Part shown: positions 10,417 to 20,247 of the stretch, piece after piece | How the letters are laid out: every line of letters starts with the position of its first letter | Numbering within the stretch: the stretch's first letter is position 1 | Source: an uncultured Bacteroidota bacterium | GTDB taxonomy: Bacteria > Bacteroidota > Bacteroidia > Flavobacteriales > Flavobacteriaceae | Direction of reading: 5' to 3' | Length of the DNA stretch: 64,000 nucleotides | Assembly: GCA_902586905.1 (NCBI GenBank) | Contig: CACIJH010000002.1 | Coordinates: 61,849 to 125,848, forward strand | Notes under the pieces: generated by a model | Told to the model about the DNA's origin: nothing | Databases searched by the model: none | Seen by the model: only the letters and a program-made list of their open reading frames with translations | Made by a program: the position numbers and the translations under genes

Positions 10417-10888
10417 CTGATGCAAAAGATAATGCAACTGAATTGATACAATGTCTCTGTCCAGTTGTTTGGCGAGGGCCATCATTGAAAAGATGCCCTA
10501 AATGACCTCCACAACTAGAACAGATCAGCTCTATTCTTGTATAGCCGAGTTTATTGTCTTTTTTGTAGGAGACAGCCCCCTCAACTGCTCTGTCGAATGC
10601 AGGCCATCCACTTCCAGAATCATATTTATGATCTGAGACGTAAAGTGGGGCTTCACAACCTGCACATTTGTAAACCCCTTCCATGTAGTGGTTGTTGTAT
10701 AAGCCTGAAAAGGGTCTTTCAGTACCAGCCTCACGCAATACATAGTAGGCATTATCGTCAAGCTGTGCTTTCCATTCTGCATCAGTCTTCTGACAAGACA
10801 AATCTTGTGCTGGTGCATTGGGTGTTTTGGGATTTTGCGCGCATGCAATGTGGCTAAAAATCAATAATATAAATAGAATGAATCTCAT
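10409..10888 (-). CDS. msrB: Peptide-methionine (R)-S-oxide reductase MsrB, predicted lipoprotein copy
   Basis: N-terminal signal with lipobox-like FSHIAC; CAGC/CSSC zinc site; GQRHCINSVALSF. Confidence 0.9.
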   Translation of the reverse strand: MRFILFILLIFSHIACAQNPKTPNAPAQDLSCQKTDAEWKAQLDDNAYYVLREAGTERPFSGLYNNHYMEGVYKCAGCEAPLYVSDHKYDSGSGWPAFDRAVEGAVSYKKDNKLGYTRIELICSSCGGHLGHLFNDGPRQTTGQRHCINSVALSFASDE

Positions 10889-11751
10889 GGGTGTTGAAAT
10901 AAGAATTGAATAATGTGTTGAACAGTTTTAGAATCTCTCAATATTCGATGATGCCCAAGACCTGAAGTCAATTTGAGTTGTGAGTTTCGAGCCAAATCAT
11001 GAAGTGTAATGCTACATTCATAGGGTGCCTCTTTGTCATCTTTATCATGTACAATCAACAATGGAATATCGATTTCTTTTATACTCATACTCGACGAATA
11101 TGTTTCAAGTTTTGTGCCAAATTGCTTTTCAACAGTAGTAAACATTCTTTCTGTTATTTTTTCAGAAAAATGAAGTTGTTGTGAGAATCGATAAAAAACC
11201 CCTTTGATCGAATCTCCACTTCCAATGATTGCTGCTGATTGCAGAGGCAAACCATCTTTAATTGCTCGTAACAACGCAAAACTACCCATAGAGTGTGCAA
11301 TGGCAGCATCAAAAGGACTAAATTTTTGATTGATATCCTGAATACAACATGTTAGTTCAAGGACATTTGTTTTGTTTCCAGGCGATTGACCATGAGCAGG
11401 CATATCAAATGTAATGACCTCACAATTTTGTTTTTGCAATTCGTCTGCAAAGGAAAAGAGTTGTGTTCCTCGACCACTCCAACCATGCAGCAATAAGACT
11501 TTCTTTTTCTTGCCACTCAATCTGTAAACTTGAATTTCTTTTTGAATGGAAGAAGCATAAAACTTTATTTGCTCTGCTGCATCACGCATCTGATGCTCTC
11601 GGACAGGCGTTTTGAATCGCTGTGGTCGGAAAAATAAATACAAGGCCACTTTTGTAGCCAACGCATTAGATATGCGTTGCGATAGCCAAACTACAAATCG
11701 TATTGATTTGGGTACACGTACTGCGGGCCTTTGTTTTTTGTTCTTTTTCAT
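10885..11751 (-). CDS. Alpha/beta hydrolase
   Basis: LLLHGWSGRGTQ oxyanion region; AIAHSMGSFALLRA nucleophile elbow; LGHHRILRD catalytic His. Confidence 0.85.
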   Translation of the reverse strand: MKKNKKQRPAVRVPKSIRFVVWLSQRISNALATKVALYLFFRPQRFKTPVREHQMRDAAEQIKFYASSIQKEIQVYRLSGKKKKVLLLHGWSGRGTQLFSFADELQKQNCEVITFDMPAHGQSPGNKTNVLELTCCIQDINQKFSPFDAAIAHSMGSFALLRAIKDGLPLQSAAIIGSGDSIKGVFYRFSQQLHFSEKITERMFTTVEKQFGTKLETYSSSMSIKEIDIPLLIVHDKDDKEAPYECSITLHDLARNSQLKLTSGLGHHRILRDSKTVQHIIQFLFQHP

Positions 11752-11826
11752 TGCAATTCTATAAAGTTAATAAATATTAAAAAGCCAAACACTTTATTTT
11801 CACTATTTTGGTGCTCTAAACTAACA

Positions 11827-13140
11827 ATGTTGCATTTACAAAAAGGGAGTAATACACTCATTCGCGCTTGGGCATCATACGATTGGGCAAATTCAGTTTA
11901 TTTTTTAGTCATCACTTCAACAATATTTCCGATTTACTATGGGTCGTTGTTTGCTGACAGTTTATACATTGAAATCTTTGGTCAGTCATTAAAAAACACG
12001 GCACTTATTAGCTACACGACTTCAGCTGCATTTGCAGTTGTTGCTATTTTATCTCCCATTCTCTCTGGGATAGCAGATTATGTTGGGAATAAAAAATCAT
12101 TTATGAAGTTTTATACCTATGTGGGAGCATTATCCTGTGTTGGTTTGTATTGGTTCGATTTAGACAATATTTACTTTGGCTTGATTTGCTATTTTTTTGC
12201 CTCTGTTGGGGCATGGTTAAGTTGGGTTTTTTACAATTCGTATCTACCAGACATTGCTCATCCTGAACAGATGGACAAAGCAAGTGCTTTGGGTTATTCT
12301 CTTGGTTATGTAGGCAGTGTTTTGTTGTTGGTTGTCAATCTGAGTATGGTTCTCAATCCTAGTTTGTATGGAATTGAGGGCACAGCTTCAGAAGCATCTA
12401 TCAAAGCGATGAAATATTCATTTATCTCAGTAGGAATTTGGTGGATTGCCTTTAGTCAAATTGCCTTTCGGTTTTTACCAAAAAATATTTCCAAAAACCC
12501 TTTGACAAAAAAAGTTATTTTCAATGGATATCGCGAGCTTCGTGATGTTTGGAAAACTTTTTCAAATCATCCGATTCTAAAAAGCTACATCGGTGCTTTT
12601 TTTGTGTTTAGTATGGCAGTTCAAACAGTGATGTTGATTGCAGCCTATTTTGGCGAACAAGAGGTCAACTGGGGGAGCTCAAGTGAAAAGCAAATCGGAC
12701 TGATTGTGAGTATCACCATCATTCAACTCATTGCAATTGTTGGTGCAAACCTCACTGCACGATGTTCAAAACGGTTCGGAAATCTACCTGTTTTAATCAC
12801 CTTGAATTTTATTTGGGTAAGCCTGTGTCTGTATGCATTCTTCGTTCGATCGCCCATCCAATTTTACATTGCAGCTGGGTTTGTTGGGTTGTCTATGGGT
12901 GGAATACAATCTTTGGCTCGATCGACATATTCAAAATTTATCCCAAAAACAGATGATACAGCATCATTCTTTAGCTTTTACAGTACATCACAAATGACTG
13001 GTATTGTCATAGGGATGCTACTCTTTGGCACAATCGACCAAGTCACTGGATCGATGCGAAATTCAATTTTATTTTTTCTATCATTCTTTCTGATTGGTGC
13101 GTTTCTACTTATCCGAATCCACCGAAGAATGACCAACTGA
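11827..13140 (+). CDS. MFS transporter (UMF1/VPS22-like family)
   Basis: ASYDWANSVYFLVITSTIFPIYY N-terminus typical of the family, about 12 TM segments; ATG at 11827. Confidence 0.85.
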   Translation: MLHLQKGSNTLIRAWASYDWANSVYFLVITSTIFPIYYGSLFADSLYIEIFGQSLKNTALISYTTSAAFAVVAILSPILSGIADYVGNKKSFMKFYTYVGALSCVGLYWFDLDNIYFGLICYFFASVGAWLSWVFYNSYLPDIAHPEQMDKASALGYSLGYVGSVLLLVVNLSMVLNPSLYGIEGTASEASIKAMKYSFISVGIWWIAFSQIAFRFLPKNISKNPLTKKVIFNGYRELRDVWKTFSNHPILKSYIGAFFVFSMAVQTVMLIAAYFGEQEVNWGSSSEKQIGLIVSITIIQLIAIVGANLTARCSKRFGNLPVLITLNFIWVSLCLYAFFVRSPIQFYIAAGFVGLSMGGIQSLARSTYSKFIPKTDDTASFFSFYSTSQMTGIVIGMLLFGTIDQVTGSMRNSILFFLSFFLIGAFLLIRIHRRMTN

Positions 13141-13164
13141 GTACTGATGCTTTTTATCTCCAAG

Positions 13165-13854
13165 CTAAGTTGTAATATCAACTTCTTTGGGTTCACCTAC
13201 ATAGGTCACATCAGCAGTTCCATTGATCGATGCATGCAGTTTTTCCGACGAGCAAACACTTGCTTGACATGATCCAACGATTTTTATAAATGATTTTTTT
13301 GATTTCAATTGTTTTGTGTGAAGAATCCCCGAGCCAATGACTTTCCCCTTAATGATTTTACAATTACCGTTTAATTCCACATTTCCAGAACCAGTAATAT
13401 CAACAGATACGTTCTGACTTTCGATGGTAAGACTAATCTCACCTGAGCCCATAAGTTCTAGAAACAAATGTTTTGATTCTACATTGGACGTACTTGAAAC
13501 CTTTGCTGATCCGAGAACATATATTTCGGAAATATCCTTTGTTGTGACTATCAACTGTGTTCTCTCTATTGCATTTCCGAAAAACTTCACATTGTTAGAC
13601 GTGCTCAAAAGGAGCGTATTGTTTTTAACCTCAGTAAATACCTCAGGGATTACATTGGATTCGCCTATAATTTTGATTTCAGAATGATTACCTTTTTTTA
13701 AAATAACATCGAAAGGAGCAGAAATTTCAATCCGATCAAATTTTTGGGTAGTAAGTTGTAAGTTGTCTAAAAGGTTGTTACCTTCAATTGTGTCTTGCCA
13801 TTGTGCAGAGGCAAAAGTGTATGCACAAATAAGTTTAATAAATAAATATTTCAT
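13165..13854 (-). CDS. Head-GIN domain (DUF2807) exported protein
   Basis: Signal peptide then FDRIEISAPFDVILKKG...GSGNVELNG...GSGILHTKQL repeats. Confidence 0.85.
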   Translation of the reverse strand: MKYLFIKLICAYTFASAQWQDTIEGNNLLDNLQLTTQKFDRIEISAPFDVILKKGNHSEIKIIGESNVIPEVFTEVKNNTLLLSTSNNVKFFGNAIERTQLIVTTKDISEIYVLGSAKVSSTSNVESKHLFLELMGSGEISLTIESQNVSVDITGSGNVELNGNCKIIKGKVIGSGILHTKQLKSKKSFIKIVGSCQASVCSSEKLHASINGTADVTYVGEPKEVDITT

Positions 13855-14027
13855 GATTTTAAGATTTGGTTAATCAAATATAATAATTATTTATAAAAAT
13901 ATAGTTGGCATGGATATTGAATTCTAATGTGCATCATTGCATAAGATGCGATTTCAATGCAAATCGACTGACTTTTACTGACAAATAAATTGAGTAGCAG
14001 TCAAAATGCGACAAAATGACATAATCT

Positions 14028-16484
14028 ATGAGCAAAACAAAATTGATTTCATTAGATAATCTATCATTAGAAGAGTTGGAAGTTGATGCGGAGTTGATTC
14101 CGTTGATGACAACAGACGACGAGGAAGCGATTTCGAAAGAGCCTATCCCAGAAGTGATTCCCATTCTACCACTGCGCAACACTGTGCTGTTTCCTGGCGT
14201 TGTGATTCCAATCACTGCCACGCGTGACAAGTCCATACAACTGATTCGAGATGCCAATGCGTCAAATAAATTGATTGGGGTTGTTGCTCAACTTGATTCC
14301 AAAGTCCAATCTCCAGAACAAAAAGATCTTTATAAAGTCGGTACACTGGCACGTATTCTTCGTGTATTGCAAATGCCTGATGGCAATACAACAATCATTT
14401 TGCAAGGGAAAAAACGTTTTCAAATCGAAAAATTTATAGAATCCCCATCATATATGAAAGCAACAGTGACTGAGTTGCAAGATGTGCGACCAGAGAAGGG
14501 AGACAAAAAATTTGCTGCAGTAATCGATTCAATCAAAGATCTTTCGCTTCAAATCATTTCAGATAGCCCCAATATCCCATCTGAAGCATCTTTTGCAATC
14601 AACAACATAAAAAGTGATTCTTTCTTAGTCAATTTTGTATCCTCTAATATGAGTATGGCAACCATTGACAAACAAGAGATTTTGGAAAGCAACGACCTTC
14701 ACAAACGGGCATTACTCAGTCTGAAACATATGGATGTGGAGTTTCAGAAGCTTTCCTTGAAAAACGAAGTACAATCGAAAGTGCGCAATGATTTAGACCA
14801 GCAACAACGAGAGTATTTTTTACATCAACAGATGAAAGCCATTCAAGAAGAATTGGGGGGATCTTCATCTCATCAGGATGTTGCAGATATGAAAATTCGT
14901 TCTCGTGAGAAAAAGTGGAGTAAAAAAGTAAAATCTCATTTTGAGAAAGAACTTTTAAAGCTTGAACGAATGAATTCTCAAGTCGCAGAGTATGGTGTTC
15001 AAAGAAATTATTTAGAACTGTTGCTCGATTTGCCATGGGACGAATTTTCAAAGGATAATTTTGATTTGAAGCGTGCACAGCGCATTCTCGATAGAGATCA
15101 TTTTGGATTGGAGAAGGTGAAAAAGCGTGTCATTGAGTTTCTGGCAGTATTGAAACTTCGAAACGATATGAAATCACCCATTTTATGTTTGACAGGTCCT
15201 CCTGGCGTTGGGAAAACATCATTGGGTAAATCAATCGCAGAAGCACTAGGTAGAGAATATGTACGAATCTCCCTCGGTGGTATGCGTGATGAAGCAGAAA
15301 TTAGAGGTCATCGAAAAACTTATATTGGTGCAATGCCAGGTCGAATTTTGCAAAATATCAAGAAAGCAGGCACCTCTAATCCGGTCTTTGTTCTCGATGA
15401 AATTGACAAACTGTCTTCAGGTGTGAGTGGCGACCCTTCGTCGGCACTACTTGAGGTGCTTGACCCAGAGCAAAACAGTGAGTTTTATGACAATTTTTTA
15501 GAGTTGGGCTACGATCTTTCAAAAGTTCTATTTATAGCAACTTCGAATACCCTCTCAACCATACAGCCAGCATTGTTGGATCGAATGGAAATTATACAAG
15601 TGAGTGGATATACACTTGAGGAAAAAATTGCCATTGGGAAAAAATACTTGGTTCCAAAGCAAATCAAAGAACATGGATTGACAGCAAATGACATTACAAT
15701 TGGCAAGTCAGTTTTAAAAAAGATGATTTCTGGGTATACTCGTGAGTCGGGTGTTCGAGGTCTTGATAAAACAATTGCGAAGGTGATTCGGAATCGAGCA
15801 AAATCCATCGCAATGGAAGAAACCTTTGAGACATCAGTTGACGCCAAACACATAGAAGATGTTCTTGGTGCTGAAAAGATATCAAAGGCTGCCTATGAAA
15901 ACAATGATGTACCAGGTGTCGTAACAGGTCTCGCTTGGACGCAAATGGGTGGAGATATTCTCTTTATCGAATCTCTGGTTACCATGGGATCAGGTAAGTT
16001 GTCTCTGACAGGAAATTTGGGTAAAGTCATGAAAGAATCTGCCACTATTGCTTTGGAATTTATCAAATCTTATGCAGATCAACTGGGTACAAATGCAGAG
16101 GAACTTAACAAGAGCAACTATCACATTCACGTTCCCGAAGGGGCAACTCCCAAAGATGGACCTAGTGCCGGAATTACGATGCTTACTTCTTTGGTTTCTG
16201 CCATTACAGGGCGCAAAGTGAAAAGTAGAATTGCCATGTCAGGTGAGATTACACTGAGAGGAAAAGTTTTACCTGTGGGTGGTATTAAAGAAAAAATCCT
16301 TGCTGCAAAGCGTGCAAATGTCAAAACCATCATTTTGTGTAGCGAAAACAAAAAAGATGTGGATGAAATCAATCAAAGCTATCTTCGTGGTTTACAATTT
16401 CACTATGTTTCTTCGATGATTGATGTCCTTGATTTTGCATTGACCACTCAGAAAGCAACAAAAGAGCTTCGTAAAATCAAATAA
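14028..16484 (+). CDS. lon: ATP-dependent endopeptidase La (Lon)
   Basis: GPPGVGKTSLGKSIAEALGR; LDEIDKLSSGVSGDPSSALLEVLDPEQN; catalytic Ser PKDGPSAGITM. Confidence 0.97.
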   Translation: MSKTKLISLDNLSLEELEVDAELIPLMTTDDEEAISKEPIPEVIPILPLRNTVLFPGVVIPITATRDKSIQLIRDANASNKLIGVVAQLDSKVQSPEQKDLYKVGTLARILRVLQMPDGNTTIILQGKKRFQIEKFIESPSYMKATVTELQDVRPEKGDKKFAAVIDSIKDLSLQIISDSPNIPSEASFAINNIKSDSFLVNFVSSNMSMATIDKQEILESNDLHKRALLSLKHMDVEFQKLSLKNEVQSKVRNDLDQQQREYFLHQQMKAIQEELGGSSSHQDVADMKIRSREKKWSKKVKSHFEKELLKLERMNSQVAEYGVQRNYLELLLDLPWDEFSKDNFDLKRAQRILDRDHFGLEKVKKRVIEFLAVLKLRNDMKSPILCLTGPPGVGKTSLGKSIAEALGREYVRISLGGMRDEAEIRGHRKTYIGAMPGRILQNIKKAGTSNPVFVLDEIDKLSSGVSGDPSSALLEVLDPEQNSEFYDNFLELGYDLSKVLFIATSNTLSTIQPALLDRMEIIQVSGYTLEEKIAIGKKYLVPKQIKEHGLTANDITIGKSVLKKMISGYTRESGVRGLDKTIAKVIRNRAKSIAMEETFETSVDAKHIEDVLGAEKISKAAYENNDVPGVVTGLAWTQMGGDILFIESLVTMGSGKLSLTGNLGKVMKESATIALEFIKSYADQLGTNAEELNKSNYHIHVPEGATPKDGPSAGITMLTSLVSAITGRKVKSRIAMSGEITLRGKVLPVGGIKEKILAAKRANVKTIILCSENKKDVDEINQSYLRGLQFHYVSSMIDVLDFALTTQKATKELRKIK

Positions 16485-16513
16485 TTTTCAATCCAACACG
16501 TTTTATTGACTAT

Positions 16514-17521
16514 ATGAGATTGATTGTTGTTTGCGTTTTTTTGTTTTGTGCATCATTATGTGCGCAAGTAGGAGGGTCAAATACCTATCAGTTTTTAGAT
16601 CTTTTACCCAGTCCAAGACATATGTCTCTTGGCACATGGGTACCAACGCTATCAACTGCTTCAATCCACAGTAGCTTGGCAAACCCTGCACAGGTTTCAG
16701 ATTCGATACGTGGGCAAATCGTGTTTAACTATCAACCTTATTTTGCAGGGATCAATCGAGGCACAGCTGCTGCTGCAATTGCTTTGAATGAATCCAATAC
16801 CATTTTGGTTGATACCCGATTTGTGCATTATGGAACATTTGATGAAAGAGACATTTTTGCTGAGAAAATAGGTGAATTTTCAGGAAATGAAGTGGCCTTG
16901 GGTGTTGCTTATGCCTATACTATTGAATCCAAAAATTTGCGTGTTGGGGCAAGATTAAAGCTGATCAGTTCAACACTAGCTGACTACCAATCTATAGGCT
17001 GGACTGCCGACTTGGGCTTGTATCATGAATCTCAATCGTCTCGTTATCGTTATGCTTTGGTCGCGCGCAATATTGGCTCACAATTCACCACCTACGACAA
17101 TGTAAAGGAAAGCATACCCTTTTCTTTATCTTTTGGCATTTCAAACGAATTAGAGTATTTACCTCTTCGATGGCATTTGTCTCTTGATTATCTTCACAGA
17201 TGGGATCTTGCCTATGTGAACACCAACCAACAGCAAACTGATTTTGAAGGGGAGTTGGTTGATGATTCCCCAACATTTATGGATGAGCTTGTCAGACACC
17301 TTGTATTTGGGGCAGAATTGTTTCCAGATCGTCCATTCTCTATTCAAGTTGGATATAATTTTTTGAGATCTGCAGAACTTTCAATCTCTGAAATTCGTAG
17401 TTTTTCTGGTTTGAGTTTTGGTTTTGGTGTCAATTTGCGAAAATTTAAATTCAACTACAGCCATGCTCGTTTCAGTGCAGCTGGAAATACTAATTTTTTA
17501 GGTCTTACCTTTGTCCCCTAG
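16514..17521 (+). CDS. porQ: Type IX secretion system protein PorQ
   Basis: Signal peptide; GGSNTYQFLDLLPSPRHMSLG N-terminus; beta-barrel; adjacent to cmk as in other Bacteroidota. Confidence 0.85.
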   Translation: MRLIVVCVFLFCASLCAQVGGSNTYQFLDLLPSPRHMSLGTWVPTLSTASIHSSLANPAQVSDSIRGQIVFNYQPYFAGINRGTAAAAIALNESNTILVDTRFVHYGTFDERDIFAEKIGEFSGNEVALGVAYAYTIESKNLRVGARLKLISSTLADYQSIGWTADLGLYHESQSSRYRYALVARNIGSQFTTYDNVKESIPFSLSFGISNELEYLPLRWHLSLDYLHRWDLAYVNTNQQQTDFEGELVDDSPTFMDELVRHLVFGAELFPDRPFSIQVGYNFLRSAELSISEIRSFSGLSFGFGVNLRKFKFNYSHARFSAAGNTNFLGLTFVP

Positions 17522-18193
17522 ATGAAGAACATCATTATATCCATCGACGGGGCATCATCAACTGGTAAAAGCTCTTTGGCAAAAGCGCTTGCAAAACACT
17601 ACAGCTTTAAGCATATTGACTCTGGCGCCATGTATCGTGCGCTCACTTTTTATGCTTTACATCATCAACTTATCGACAAAAATCACTTTGATATAGACAC
17701 TCTTGTTTACCATTTGCCAACAATTGAAATTGATTTTTCTACTGATGATTTTGTAACGCTCAATGGCAAAATCATTGAAAATGAAGTACGATCGATGGAA
17801 GTATCCAACTTCGTCAGTATCGTGGCAAAAGAGACTTTATTCAGAAAATTTATGGTCGCTAAGCAAAGAGAGTTAGGAAAAAAAGGAAATGTTGTCATGG
17901 ACGGAAGAGACATCGGCAGTGTTGTTTTTCCTGACGCAACCATCAAATTTTTTATTGAAGCATCGATGGAGGTTAGAGCCAAAAGAAGGTTTGCTGAACT
18001 TACACAGAAAAATATTGATGTTTCTTTATCAGATGTAATTTCCAATATCGAAAACAGAGATCATATTGATTCTAGCAGAGATGATTCTCCTTTAGTTATC
18101 CCAGAGAATGCGATTGTTCTGACCAACAATGAGGATGGTTTATCTCATCTTCTCGAAGTTGCTATTTCCAAAATCGATAGGCTGAATCATTAA
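17522..18193 (+). CDS. cmk: (d)CMP kinase
   Basis: IISIDGASSTGKSSLAKALAKHY; GAMYRALTFYAL; VVMDGRDIGSVVFPDA. Confidence 0.95.
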   Translation: MKNIIISIDGASSTGKSSLAKALAKHYSFKHIDSGAMYRALTFYALHHQLIDKNHFDIDTLVYHLPTIEIDFSTDDFVTLNGKIIENEVRSMEVSNFVSIVAKETLFRKFMVAKQRELGKKGNVVMDGRDIGSVVFPDATIKFFIEASMEVRAKRRFAELTQKNIDVSLSDVISNIENRDHIDSSRDDSPLVIPENAIVLTNNEDGLSHLLEVAISKIDRLNH

Positions 18194-18210
18194 TTTTTAT
18201 TGCCCAAATA

Positions 18211-18241
18211 TTTGCTTGTCTATTGAAAAGGGTTAATTTTG
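18211..18241 (+). promoter_or_regulatory. Predicted Bacteroidota vegetative promoter of rpsA (TTTG-N19-TAATTTTG)
   Basis: TTTG at 18211-18214 and TAATTTTG at 18234-18241 (TAnnTTTG) with 19-nt spacing. Confidence 0.7.
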
Positions 18242-18244
18242 CCC

Positions 18245-18353
18245 ACCCTAAGGGAAACGTTTTGTAGAGAATACCCCTTAGTGTTGTATATGAACCCCTT
18301 TTGTTGTTTGGCGTTTATTCTCTAAAAGCAACAGAATACAAAAACAATTAATC
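18245..18353 (+). promoter_or_regulatory. Structured 5' leader of rpsA (candidate cis-regulatory RNA)
   Basis: Perfect 9-bp inverted repeat TAGAGAATA (18265-18273)/TATTCTCTA (18316-18324); TAAGGG (18249-18254) complementary to CCCTTA (18275-18280) in the loop. Confidence 0.5.
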
Positions 18354-20195
18354 ATGACGAATGATCATGTAAACGAGGAGCCTCAAGTTGAAGACGTAGA
18401 GACCTCAAAAACTACAGAAGAGACAACAGAAGATCAGTCTCCAAAACAATCTCCAGAAGAATTTTTAGAAAATTTTGATTGGCTTTCTTATCAAGAAGCA
18501 GCAGAAGTTGTTGATGAAAAGGAGTATAAAGAATTTGAAAAGCTTGTTCATGAAAATTTTGTGGACACACAGCATACTGATGTAATATCGGGTACAGTCA
18601 CACACATGACTGATCGTGAAGCAATTATTGACATCAATGCAAAATCTGAGGGTGTCATTTCATTAAATGAATTTAGATACAACCCAGACCTAAAGGTTGG
18701 TGACACTGTTGAAGTGATAGTTGATATCAGAGAAGATAAAACAGGACAACTTGTTCTATCCCACCGAAAGGCTCGCGTGATAAAAGCCTGGGATCGTGTG
18801 AACGAAGCACATGACAATGGCGAAGTCGTAACAGGCTTTGTAAAGTGTCGCACTAAAGGTGGTATGATCGTTGACGTATTTGGGATTGAGGCGTTTTTGC
18901 CTGGTTCACAAATCGATGTGAAGCCAATACGTGATTATGATCAGTATGTGAATAAAAACATGGAATTTAAGATTGTCAAAATCAATCATGAGTTCAAAAA
19001 TGTTGTTGTATCTCACAAGGCACTTATCGAGGCAGATATTGAAGAGCAAAAGAAAGAAATCATCTCACAACTCGAAAAAGGACAGGTTCTCGAAGGAGCT
19101 GTCAAAAACATCACTTCTTATGGAGTGTTTATCGATTTGGGTGGTGTTGATGGACTTGTACATATCACAGATTTGTCATGGAATCGAATCAATCATCCAG
19201 GAGAGATTTTAGAAATCGATCAAAAACTGAATGTAGTTATCCTTGATTTTGATGATGATAAATCACGTATCCAATTAGGTGTAAAACAGCTGAGTCAGCA
19301 TCCTTGGGAAGCTCTCAGTGGAGAACTTAAAGAAGGAGATGTGATTGATGGTAAAGTAGCTGTCATTGCTGACTATGGTGCATTTATCGAAGTCGCACCA
19401 GGCGTTGAGGGTCTTGTTCATGTGTCTGAAATGTCATGGAGTACCCACATGCGCTCGGCTCAAGACTTTGTAAAGGTTGGTGACGATGTTAAGGTCTCTA
19501 TTTTATCTCTTGATCGAGAGGAAAGAAAAATGTCTTTGGGAATGAAACAGCTAACGCCAGATCCATGGACAGATATTACCTCCAAATACCCTGTTGGTTC
19601 GAAACACAAAGGGGTGATTAGAAACTTCACAAACTTTGGCGTATTTGTCGAACTTGAAGAAGGAATCGATGGACTCATCTATATTTCTGAATTGTCTTGG
19701 ACCAAAAAGGTAAAGCACCCATCAGAGGTGGTTACTGTTGGTCAGGACTTAGAGGTGGTAGTACTTGAACTTGACGTTGATGGACGAAAACTTAGCTTAG
19801 GTCATAAGCAAGTACAAGAAAACCCTTGGAATAAATATCAAACTGAGTATGCTGAGGGCACAATCATTGAGTCGTCTATTCATGAGCTAGTTGACAAAGG
19901 TGCAACAGTCATTCTCAATGAAGACATCACTGCTTTTGTTCCAAATCGTCATCTTGAAAAAGAGGATGGGAATAAACTCAAAAAAGGAGAGTCAGCAGAA
20001 TTTAAAGTGATTGAATTCAACAAAGATTATAAGCGTGTTGTGCTATCGCATAGTGCTGTTTATAAGGAGATGGAAAAAGAAATCGTGAAAAAATCAAAGA
20101 AGAAAGCTGCCAAAAAGGAAGTTTCTACTTTGGGTGATATTGACGCTCTTGCCAATCTTAAAAAGAAGATGAATGAAGAAGAAAATGAGGATTAA
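18354..20195 (+). CDS. rpsA: 30S ribosomal protein S1
   Basis: Multiple S1 repeats (KNITSYGVFIDLGGVDGLVHITDLSW, IADYGAFIEVAPGVEGLVHVSEMSW, RNFTNFGVFVELEEGIDGLIYISELSW). Confidence 0.97.
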   Translation: MTNDHVNEEPQVEDVETSKTTEETTEDQSPKQSPEEFLENFDWLSYQEAAEVVDEKEYKEFEKLVHENFVDTQHTDVISGTVTHMTDREAIIDINAKSEGVISLNEFRYNPDLKVGDTVEVIVDIREDKTGQLVLSHRKARVIKAWDRVNEAHDNGEVVTGFVKCRTKGGMIVDVFGIEAFLPGSQIDVKPIRDYDQYVNKNMEFKIVKINHEFKNVVVSHKALIEADIEEQKKEIISQLEKGQVLEGAVKNITSYGVFIDLGGVDGLVHITDLSWNRINHPGEILEIDQKLNVVILDFDDDKSRIQLGVKQLSQHPWEALSGELKEGDVIDGKVAVIADYGAFIEVAPGVEGLVHVSEMSWSTHMRSAQDFVKVGDDVKVSILSLDREERKMSLGMKQLTPDPWTDITSKYPVGSKHKGVIRNFTNFGVFVELEEGIDGLIYISELSWTKKVKHPSEVVTVGQDLEVVVLELDVDGRKLSLGHKQVQENPWNKYQTEYAEGTIIESSIHELVDKGATVILNEDITAFVPNRHLEKEDGNKLKKGESAEFKVIEFNKDYKRVVLSHSAVYKEMEKEIVKKSKKKAAKKEVSTLGDIDALANLKKKMNEEENED

Positions 20196-20220
20196 CTCAA
20201 GTTCTTTTAGCTATCAATAT

Positions 20221-20247
20221 AAAAAGCGCTATTTAGCGCTTTTTTTA
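20221..20247. terminator. Bidirectional intrinsic terminator between rpsA and leuB
   Basis: AAAAAGCGCTATTTAGCGCTTTTTTT. Confidence 0.85.

Noticed and set aside
13931-13949. GCATC-N9-GATGC inverted repeat upstream of lon
   Set aside because: 5-bp arms are expected by chance in AT-rich intergenic DNA; not reported as a site.
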